Assembly (NCBI GenBank): GCA_036873755.1
Contig: JAVTVY010020546.1
Coordinates: forward strand, 17,063 to 81,062
From: Hanleya hanleyi
Taxonomy: Eukaryota > Mollusca > Polyplacophora > Lepidopleurida > Hanleyidae
Direction of reading: 5' to 3'
DNA length: 64,000 nt
This document shows positions 35,801 to 47,800 of this stretch, piece after piece; position 1 is the stretch's first letter; each line of letters starts with the position of its first letter. The position numbers were made by a program, and so were the translations under genes. The notes under the pieces were generated by a model, which worked only from the letters and a program-made list of their open reading frames with translations, was not told the origin of the DNA and ran no database searches.

Positions 35801-38800
35801 AGTTATCAGCACTACAAACTTTCTATTAAAATTTCCCTTCTATTTTTACATCCCTTTAAAACAAAACAGCAAATCTTTCAAGGATAAACAAGAAAGTATC
35901 ATTACTTTTGTTCCAAGAAATAAATTAACTACACAAATCAGTCTGGGTGTGTCATCTGTGTATTGAAGTTAAACAATGATTGGGTAAATTAAAATATTAA
36001 ACAATCCATTTAAAATGTACATACATGTACTTGTATATGTATAATAATAATAATAATGTAAAACAATAGAGGAATGATCAGATCTAACACTAGTCATGCT
36101 AGTTTTTACATATTCTAGCATCATTGTTCAGTTCTATGCAGCAGACAGTCAAAATATTGCACATTTTCGAGCAGTTTCTTGTGACGAGACAAAGATGCAG
36201 GTTGCTGCTGGTAAATTAATGTCATATATCTATGCACTTTCATCAATATTCTCATTCTGATTGGCCACAGCTGGTTTTAAACCCTGCTCCGCTGCATTGT
36301 CCTCCTCCTCATCCTCATACTCCTCATCATCATCACCCTCCCCAGCTACTTCTTTATCATTCTCCTGATTGGCCTGTCCCTGCTCATCTATTTCATTTCC
36401 TTGATCAACTAAATCGCCAGGGTGTGCCACCTGCTGATCAGCATCTTGATCACCCTCTACCCCATTGTCAGCACCCTGGTTTCCGTCTTGTTCTTCGGCT
36501 TCTTCCCCCTCATTCGGTTTGTCTCCTTGCTCACCAACAACAGCTCCTGGAGCAGCCATCTGCATTTTGTCACCATCATTCTCGTCATGTTCACCATGGT
36601 CACCGTCATGTTCACCATGTTCACCATCCTGTTGCCCATCACCATGGTTATCAATGTCTCCAGGTGCTCCCACCTGCATCTGATCACCATCCTTGTTTTC
36701 CTCTTCATTGTCAGATTCGACAATGCCTTCATGGCCTTGATTTAAATCAGGAGGAGCAACTTGAAACTGGTCGCCATCTTTTTTACCTGCAGCCCCTCCT
36801 TCATCACCCGCCTGGCCATCTCCTTGTGATTCTGCAGCTGCAGCCCCTCCTTGGCCCTCTGCACCTTTTACAGCACCACCTGCAGGCTGTTCATCATCTG
36901 GCTGTGAAGTAGTAAATTCAGCACATAAAGTCAAATATATATCATGCAAGAATGGTGATCAGAAGTGGAACAGTCCAGTTACATTTCGGTGTCAGAAGTG
37001 GGATCCAGGTGAGAGCAGAAGAGGTTGGAAAGTTGTTCCCTCCTAAGACGAAGATTCCGATACCAAAGAAAAGAGAGGTCCATCATCCCATTGGGGTGTA
37101 AAAGAAAGAACTGCTGTTGTCCAGGATGTCCTACTTATATCCAGGACTTGGGTGCTTGGGGGTGAAGGCTGGCACTGGACTAGTCCATCTTAGCAGAGGT
37201 GTTGACATAGGGCAGAATAGAAGGTTGAGATACACTGATACATATTAACCATCAATTCAGGAATTTTACCTATAAACTAAAAACTTCCCAACACCAAACA
37301 ATGAATAGCTTCTTCATGACCAAATTATCGCACTGCGGGAGGACTGCTATGTTCGATGACCACCTCTGCCACACATGGCAAGAGAGGACATCACAGAGCA
37401 ATTTGCATCTCCTGCATCTTTCACAATATCAAGGGCTTGCTCATCACTCAAATGTGGAACAAAAAGAAAAATAGTCAAAACACACCACCAGCAGGAGATA
37501 TTGCAACAGATACATCAAAATGAAATGCTATATGTGGTAACCTAACACAAACACCACTTCCCACTTCAGCATGTTCAATGTTAGATGTTTATCTGTATGT
37601 TCATGTAAATGATAAGTGTCCATGCTTGCTAGATCATGTTCACTTGAGGGCTGTCCAAATATTGTACATCTACATTCTTAACGAAATTCTATCGATTCTG
37701 AAAGACCCAAACTCAGGAGGTACCGGTACCATTACAGACTGAATCTCTGTTAGAGCCGAATGTTCTCCTAAGTTTATCCATGAGTCAATCAAAAGTACAC
37801 ATATTTTATTGAAAAGCTGAACTGACCAATAGTGTGTCAAGACAGGAAGGTGTATCTTGACGACCTGGAGTTTCCATATGAATCCATTGACTTACGTGTA
37901 AATTTGGTGGCTGTACTTGGTGTTGTTGTTCGTCCTCCTCCTCCTGTTTATGTTGAGGAATGTTGTTGTCCTCCACGGCTCCCACCTTGTGACCCGCAGC
38001 ATCGGCCCCATGTTGGTAACCCACAGGCTGGTCTTCTACATTACCTGGGGTGAAACAAGTTCAACATGTCGTGATCATGATAAAGTTGATCAATTAGTTG
38101 TTCTAACAACTTTGATCACCCTATAAAATCATTACGGTAACAAAGAAATAATTATTATTTGCATGATTTTTGACCATTTCATCAACATGTTCTAATAAGT
38201 TTGATCACCCTCAGATTTTGGGGGGGGGGGAAATTTCAATTCTTGTGATTTAATTCTTAGGGGAATTACCATAGCAACTGCTCTTGATCGCAATTAACTT
38301 GTGTCTCGTGTGAATCATTCTCATGTCAAGTAGATGACTTTTTCTTTTGTCCTCATGAGACAACTTTGACTACCCGTTCTCATTTTCCGATACAGTGACT
38401 ATCATACTCAACATCGATCTAGAGGCCATGATCCAAATACTGCCATTTACGTATTTAGGTTACCCCAGCATGAAACTGCCATGTGAAAGCAAAACTGACA
38501 ACAGGATGACAAAGGTCACATCTGTTTTACTATCAAGTCCCACGATATCGGAATGGCCCATCACATTTGCCGTATTGGCATGTGACCATGCAAACTCTTT
38601 GTGCCAGTGAGTTAGCCCTTAAATTTTGTAGTAATTCCTAGGGGGTTTTAAAACGAGAGATCCTGAAGGATCTTGGCGCCCACCATTGTCTGATAATTGT
38701 AAGCTAATGACAAGAGGATCTTTTTGTCCATTGTTACTAAGAACAAACAATTGATTTGTAATTTTGTTTGCAGAATTTTGAATTTATTTTGAGCGAAAAA

Positions 38801-41800
38801 GATTGAAACTAAAAGGATACGGGAAAACACAAAGATATTATCTTTATAAGTTTCAGGAATTTCAAGATTTCTAGAAACTGTACTTGACATGTCGGTTGTT
38901 ATAGTACAAGTGAAATGAGCAAAGTTAGATAAGTCTGAAACTGAATGTCAGGAGGATCCTTCATCTTCGTTTTGTAGTATTTTTTTTTTTGCACGTGTCA
39001 TCATTGTGTATTGTAAGCGCAGACAAATCTTTTTGACAATTTGGCATGAGCTATGAAACATATGTAGGCCTACCTAAGATTTTATAATTAGGAACGAATG
39101 CTAATTCTGTTCTGCTTACTGGGATACTTTAAGATACCTGTTTTGAGATACCATGCTCTAAAATAGCAAGGTGGTACCAATACACAACTCAATACAGAAG
39201 GGATACGGTCCCTGCAGTTATGTTGAAACTTTGAAAGTGTCTGAATCCTGATTATCTCCGTTGGATCGAAACACGCAGTACCGATAGTCTACAGTTGTCC
39301 AGTTGTGACGTTGAGTCACAAGAGTGACATCCCTCATGTAGCCGACCCATCGGCAGAGGAAACGGTGGGGCAGTTCACTTGCAACGGCATGGACTAAAGT
39401 AAACTGATTTAAAATTTGAAGAAATACATTTTAATTCGGAATCATTTGAACTCCTTGATATAGATGGTGGAAGTATGGATATTCTCTATACTCAATATAT
39501 AGAATATCATGCCCCACCGTTTGATCTGCCGACTCTTGTGATGCAGGGGCCGCGGAGCCGGGGGGGCTGGGGGGGCTTCAGCCCCCCCACTTTTCGGAGC
39601 TGTAATGTTATAAGCCCTATCTAGGGGCGACTTCAGCCCCCCCACTTTATGGTCGAGATAGGGGTCAGCCCCCCCACTTTTGAATATGCTCCGCGGCGCC
39701 TGTGATGCAACGTCACAACTCGGGAATACCTTATTAATATGAAGCGTAACTTTGATTTTTGAATTGGACCACAAAAAGATATCTTGCACAACTAGGCCCC
39801 ATGTGGGACTGGTGTACCAAATTTCAGAAAGATCCATGAATTAGTTCCTGAGAATTCACGATAATGTTTCAAGGGGAAATTCAAGATGGCTGGCTGGCTG
39901 TTATATTGGATTTTCGAATCGGACCAAAAAGGTATCTTGCACAACTAGACCCAAATGGGAACCTGTGTACCAAATTTGAGAAAGATCCATGCAGTAGTTC
40001 CTTAGAAATCGCGATAAAGTTTCATGGGAAAACAAAGATGGCCGCCTGGTGGCCATATTGGATTTTCGATTCGGACCAGAAAAGGTATCTTGCATAACTA
40101 GACCCCAAGGGGAACCTGTGTACCAAATTTGAGAAAGATCCATGTACTTAGTTCTTGAGAAATCGCGATAACAAAGTTTCATGGGGAAATCCAACATGGT
40201 CGCCTGTTGGCCATATTCATGATATTAGATTTTCGAATCGGACCAGAAAGGTATCTTGCACAACTAGACCCCAAGGGGAACCTGTGTACCAAATTTGAGA
40301 AAGATCCATGCAGTAGTTCCTGAGAAATCGCGATAACAAGAATTGTTTACGGACGGAAGGACTGACGGACGGACAACGGACCACGGACGAAAAGTGATTT
40401 GAACAGCCCACCATCTGATGATGGTGGGCTAAAAAAATTTATTGATCGTAATAGTAGGTGACAGTGATTGAAAGGCATGATGTGTACTCAAGGGTTGCTA
40501 GGAAATTGAGTCTTTGAAGATTCTGTTTGGTTCAATGTACATTTATTGCCAGAAAACCTGGTCAATTTGTGACTGAGGGGTTTCTGTCATGTCTGTCAGT
40601 GAAATTGACGGCGAATGACCAAGGCCCTTCATTAACATGATCAACTGAAACAGGAAAATGATCAGAAGTAAACTTACGTGCAGGCTGGATTTGAAGATTT
40701 TGTTGATCCATGACCTCAGGAGCTTGTGGATTAATAGCTCCTCCTCTCGCTTGAACACCTGAAAGGTTGAAGTGATATTAGTCTGCCTGCATGGTGCATA
40801 TTTTGACTGCTATAGACAGTCTAGATTAAGTTTAATGAGCATGCATCTCCTAAAATAATATCCAAACTTCTTCAAAATTGGAGTCAATTATATTAGCCTA
40901 CTTGATATACATGTATTTGACCCTCCATTAAATTTAGGAGAACTTCAATAATCTTCTCAAAACATGCTCTGTACAATTTCATTGACTTCCATTTGCAATA
41001 TATTTCTTAGTCATTTTTTCCCACTTTATTTTCACACTCTCTCTGGGGTTGAACATGAATGATCAGGATATTGGTTGTCAGCACTGTAAAGCCCCATAAA
41101 ATAAAACCTAGTTTTACATCACTACCTACCCAGTTGTTTTTTTTCACCCAACCCTGTTCATGATTTTTTTTTTTAATGTTTCAAAATAGAGACTGTTGTG
41201 GCGAGTAATTTGTAGTGATGCGACAGCTATCTCACACAATGGCAGTCACATTCATGTCAGCTCAGCTCGTCACGGCCGGCATGGCCAATTGTAATGTCAT
41301 CAGGTGTCAAGCATATCTTAAGCTATCCCTGTTAATAACTTTCCAATCTCTTATCAGTGAATTTTATCGAACTCAATCTCTTCCAAACCGTCCATGAGAA
41401 ATAAATAATAAAAAGACCCACCATTTTTAAGAAGTCAGTTTGTAAACTCTATCAACTGTTTTCAATGGGACCTTCATATTATCAGGACTATGCATTACAT
41501 ACACGATCATTATAATCACCTGCTTGTTCCTGGCCAACAGCAGCACCATTATTCTGCACCATAGCAGCACCATCTACAGGCTGCTGTTGTTGGAGTAACT
41601 GTCCATTCTGGTTCTGTTGACCTTGACCTTGAAAGACCAATGGCTGATTAGCTGCACCAGGTTGTTGTTGCTGTTGTAGTTGATGCTGTTGTTGTTGCTG
41701 CAGAAGTTGGTTTTTCTGCACATCCTGTAATGTCAGATCAGATCCAAACTGAATTTGACACTTTCAAATATTGGATAATAAAATAATCTAACAAGTGAAA

Positions 41801-44800
41801 AATACCTTCATTGCTTTTGATATAATATGCGACTCGGCCAAGATCCCACAATTATCATCGTATCAGCAACTTCATGGCTAAGGTCAAGGTCATGTACAAA
41901 ACCTTCTTAATAGCAAAATCGAAACTCCATTATTTTTTTTTAGTAGCCTAAAAAGTAACCTTCTAGACTGGGCTAGCTGCTTTATTGATTTTCAAGTTGA
42001 TACTTGGTGTAAGCTTGCATTGTCCAAGCCTTTATGTAGCTGAAAACTTGAGTCTAGACACATTTTTATCCTCAGACATGACTACATGTATATACATTGT
42101 CTCAGGTTTCTTACATGAAGTATGGACCAATTTTCATGTGTCAGAATGATATTTAACAGGGAGGGAGGGAATTTTGGCTTAATGTCACACTCAAGTTTGT
42201 TTCACTCATATGGTGACGGTCAGTTTGGTTGGTGGAGGAAGCCGGATATTTAACAGTCTGGATGATTACACTGTTACCAGTCAGTTTGGTTAGCGGAAGT
42301 AAGCTTGCTTCCACAAAATTTATATTCTCAAAATATTGATATAATCCGCATGCTGGACTTATCCAGCATAATTTCATTAATCTTGATATCTTGATTTGCA
42401 CATATGGATACTGAAATATAGCTACACTGGAGAAATAATAAAAGTAGCCTCGTAATAAGACTTAGCATGTGTTGCAAGCAAACACAGGGTTTCTACTTTT
42501 CTTGAAAAATATTTTTCCAGGACTGGACCTAAATCAACTTTTCCAGGACCTAAATCAACTTTTTTTCCAGGACTTTCAATCACAGAAATTTCTGGCATTC
42601 TCGATACTTTAATGTTCGCAAACGGCACAACCAACAAAATAATAAGGGATTTTTTTTATCCAGGTTAAAATTCAAGAATTTTAAAGGAGTAAATTGGTAA
42701 AATTCAAGGACTTTACAGGTTTTCAAACATCTGTGGGAACTTTGAAACAAAGTTGCCGATTTCCCCTAGCCATGAAGAACAATAAGACTGATGTTTGAGT
42801 TAAATTAATTTTCTGGGGTTTTTTTATTATTATTATTAATTTTTTTTGCTTGACCTTTCTAATACTTTCAACTTGAAGAAATATTTCCAAAGGCTTTTCT
42901 CTGTTGTATAAGAGAATGAAATAATGGGATAGATCTGTACATGGTAAAACAACAGTGATGACATATGTGACGTACACATACATGTAATGAAAATATACAT
43001 GTATTCCAAGACCTTTCCAGATTACTTCAGGCAAGTCTTATATGAAGGTTTGCCCCAGAGCACCAAGTGGTGTACTGATGCAGCACTCCCGACATAAATC
43101 TGTGGTTCGTACTTTTCCTCTCCTGCATATGCCAACAGCATGCAGAATATTTCAACTATCATAACTGGTGTACATATAGTAAATATGCATCAAATTGTCC
43201 TACTATTCAAAGAAAGGACCATCATACTTAATACATTGATAATAATTTTGGCAACTTCAAGTTATCAGAGATTAAATATATTCCACATACTGTCAGCATA
43301 GGAAGGAGAAGAAAAGTACGAAACCACAAATTCATGCCAGGAGTCATACATCGGTTCACAATTGGACAAACCTTTGTCTGAGAAATAGATCAATAGAGGT
43401 CAACCAAGAAACCGCATATATACATGTAGTACACCATGCATGCCATGCTGCAGCCACACATTTCATGACAAACGAGGCGAAAAAAACAAAATGCAAAAAA
43501 AACATGCAATCTACCGGTTACCAGTATATTTCAAATATTGCATCCTCAGAAATTTGCAACAATTGTTTAAGTTCCAATCAAATTTAGATATAAATTCACC
43601 TTGCTTCACATTAACATCGTAAAGTTACCCAATAATCAATATTACATACATGTAGTTAAAGACATCGAGTACCAGAGCTGAAATATAGCGGTATACACCT
43701 GCCCAAATCATGCATGTAGAACATTCTATGTTTCATGTATACATGTAGTTTAAAGAACATGAATTTAATATTTTGAATATGCACGAGTACACACTTTGGT
43801 TTCATGTGCATGCATCTAAATATTTTGAGCCCTCTGCGGTGCCCCCTTGAAAGCTCATTCCTCAGCCCGCTCATTGCTGAGACCAGGTTAATACAATGTA
43901 TTCACTTTTGTCAAGTTTCACTTCATTTTTTCTGACACCTGATGCAGACAATTGACACAAATTTCACAACATAATCATGCATTCAGGGGTCAATGAGGTC
44001 AGTGACTGCTCTACATGTAGTGTTCCATTGTATTGTATCCATGTCGGAAACAGCGCGTACATCACATTTTGTGACTGGAGATAATTCCATCTGAAATGAT
44101 TCTTATGAATAGATTTTCCAACACTGTAAATTTCGAACCTGGAAAATCATCCATGAGTGTAGAAAATGATTCTTGTTTCGAGACCATTACTGTTATAAAT
44201 CTCAGATTTTTATAAGCCCCCATTTTTATTTGCTCACAGCTTTTGTTGATTGCCAGGATTCCTGAATTGCATTCTAATCTTTTGCACACTGCCCTATAAA
44301 CACATCGACACATTGTAATTTGTATCATTATTAACATTCGATAATTCTGTTAATATGAAGACTGATATACCCACTTCTTGACTGATATACCCACTTCCGT
44401 ATAATCCCCCAGGCTTTCGCATCTCAGAAAACCTAACAAATCCATCTTCCCAATCATTCACTCAAACTCTGTTGCACTCATCATTTCAGCTGTGGATGAG
44501 TGTGAATTCTACTGTATCCATGACAACAATCACTCTTGTCATTCTCCATCACTCTTGCAAGACAGGTCAAGAGATAGCAACATTTGCCTTCCGTTTGTGC
44601 CACAGATCTGAGATATGCTGCGGACATAGTCATTGTTGATGGACAGACTGACTGACATATGTACAATTGCCCAGGACAATGCCTGCAGCCTCCATTATGG
44701 AATGAGGGGTACAAGTAAACATGAAAATTAAGCAAGCTGTGAATTATGGGTTAGTGGATTTTAACCAGAGATGCTTGTATTAGATTTTCATTCAGTATAC

Positions 44801-47800
44801 AGGGGTAAAAGCGTTCGGTGTCCGGTTTTTCACGTATATTAGCGTTTGAAACGCGTTTCAATAGCGTTCTGAACGCGTTTTGTATTCGTTTCGTTTGCTT
44901 CTCAAAGAACGCGTTTATACCTCGCAAACGTGTTTGATCATCGGTATGTTCATTTATCTTTCGTTTCGTTTCACTTAAAATGCGTTTCACGAACGCGTTT
45001 ATGAACGCGTTTGAAACGCGTTTTGGAAACCAGTTTCGAAACGCGTTTTGGAAACCCGTTTCGGAACGCGTTTTATTGTTGTTGTTGTTGTTAAATAAGC
45101 ATCACCGTCCACACCACGGTTGCTTTGTCGGGCGAGAATACTATTTGGTCTGTTTTTGTTTATTTGTGCAATGGTTCGGCGACTGAGTGTTGATCAAAAG
45201 CCGCATGGAGTCATGGTCAGGCAGAACGCTTTTTCGGTTCGTATCACACGCCTGACTAATCATTTCGCTTGGTACGGGAAGACAAATATTGTTTCGCTTA
45301 GTGAACGAAAAGATGTAAGCTTGCCTTTAAAACGCGTCCACACCACGGTTGCTTCGTCGGGCGAGAATACCATTTGGTCTGGGTTTTTTCTTTGTACAAC
45401 GGTTCGGCGACTGAGTGTTGATCAAAAGCTGCATGGAGTCAAGGTCAGGCGATGTAAGCTTGTAAGCTTGAAAAGATGTAAGCTTGCCTTTAAAACGCGT
45501 CCACACCACGGTTGCTTCATCGGGCGAGAATACCATTTGGTCTGGGTTTTTTCTTTGTACAACGGTTCGGCGACTGAGTGTTGATCAAAAGCTGCATGGA
45601 GTCAAGGTCAGGCGAAACGCTTTTTGGCTCGGTATCACATGCCTGACTAATCATTTCGCTTGGTACGGGAAGACATATATTGTTTCGCTTGGTGAACGAA
45701 AAGATTTAAGCTTAGCGCAATATATAAACGAAACGAATTACCGGATACAGAATGTTTTTACCCTTGTATATTAAAGGCTATGCCACATATATTTATAGCA
45801 CAGGGATTAAAATAGCGGCTGAGGAAATCCCTGACACGTGGGCTTCATGGCCTGGTTTGCAAAATAAAAACACAAATTTGTACGAGTCGAACGAAAAGAG
45901 AAACGCGCTCGAAACGCGTTTATAAAACGCATTCACAAACGCGTTTATAAACGCGTTTCGATCAGAGCAAACGCGTTTGACGAGGGAAACGCGTTTTGAT
46001 AAAATAAAAATTAAGCGATATTGAAAGCGTTTCGTTTCCTATAATCGTTTGGTAAGCGTTTGAAACGCGTTTACACTTCGTTTCGTTCGCGTTTCGTTAG
46101 GTCAAACTAAACGAAAATAACCGGACACCAACGCTTTTACCCCTGTATGTTTTACCAATAATGCCAGAGGAACAGTTCACCTAATTTATTCAAAATATTT
46201 ACATGGATGTCCAGCAGAATTTGGGAAAATATATTTCTGAGGGGTGTTATCGCAAGCTCAATGGTTATGCATCAAGACCTTATATCAAGCAGCTAAATGT
46301 AACTGAATGAACAGAAATCATTTAGACATTTTGTGAGAAAAATTTGGAATAATTATATAGTTCAGATATTCATGTACAATGTAGACATAAATGTAGCACC
46401 TCAACCCAGAGAGATTATTAGTTTATATTCAGATTTTCCCCCTGAATGTATGGAAAGTTACGACCCTCCCTGAAACTCGAACATCCTGAGTCAGCCTCAG
46501 GGTGTATGAGTTTCAGGGAGGGTCTTAACTTTCCATACACCCTGTGGGAAAAGCTGAATAACGAATTTATTATCCCTCAAGCCTTTTATTAGCAAAAACA
46601 TTGAAAAAGGTCTATCATTTAGAAACAATGGTAAAACGGACAAATTCAGCAGGCCATTTCAGTTGCGAAACTGTCCGCATTTTGCTAGCCTACTGCACTG
46701 TGACAAATGCACCACAACACAACATCAATTTTGTCATGTTTCGTTCGGGAACCAAAATTTCAAATTTTGACAAGCGGGCGAAAGTTATTCAATAAATATT
46801 GAGATATGGTCCGCTGAACTTTCAAAGTGTGAGCTTCGTGTCCAATCGCATATGAGTTGGGCTTTTTTATATACCCCGAGTTACAGCAAGACATCACCCA
46901 GGGTGTATGGGTTTATACGACCCGATCTTTTAACCAATCACAATCCCGATATTGAGTACAAATTTGCTTGTGGGATAATAAGAATCGATATTTGATATCA
47001 AGCAGGTACAAAAACCAGAAATAATCAAGATTTGATACCAGCAGGTACGTAATGAATTACGGCAAGGAATAATCAGGATTAGATATCAAGCAGGTAGATG
47101 TACATGTACGTATTAATGAATTACCAGGAATAATCAAGATTTGATATCAAGCAGATAAGTCAAATGTATAATACCAGGATCAAGATTTCATATCAAGCAA
47201 GTTTATAAATTACAAGGATTAATCAAGCAGTCTTGTGAAAATTAGTTTGAGGATTGATTTACTAATTGCAAGCCTAGAGAAATGAATCAAGATTTCATGT
47301 CAAGGAGATCTTCATTGTGATCCAACTAACAAGCAATTTTGTCTGAAATCTATCAAAGAAATGTATTAAAGTTCAGCACCTTGAGACGCTGGTTCTCCAT
47401 ACGCAAGGCCACCATGATCTGCTGGGTCTGGGCATTTGCAGCCTGGGGAGGGAAAGCAGTTTCTGAGTATGGTACACACCCGAGTTCCAATGACTTCCTT
47501 CTCCTTGGAGAATGCTCCTCATAACTGATCAATTACATTTTATCTTCTCCTTACTCAGTAGAAGAAATCACCTCTTTGTAAAGATGCAGTCAAGTATGTA
47601 ATTTATCTGATATTAGCCATATTTTCAAATTCATCTGTTGAAAAATAAACTATATGTACATGTACTTTCGCTGGAAAATTAATGAAAGCTATCCTGGTCG
47701 GATGAGAAACCATAATTCTAATCCGGCAAAAATATAGAAAGTTCATTCTACATACATGTACCAGTATATAGAAAATCAGTGAGTGAATATGATTTAATGT

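Noticed and set aside
36232..36912. 226-codon plus-strand frame, rich in His, Pro and Leu
   Set aside because: It is the antisense shadow of the acidic GOLIM4-like exon m; GAT/GAC/CAG-rich coding sequence leaves the opposite strand free of stops.
45120..45774. 154- and 96-codon frames with near-identical halves
   Set aside because: They are produced by the triplicated block inside the ACGCGT transposon and match no protein I recognise.
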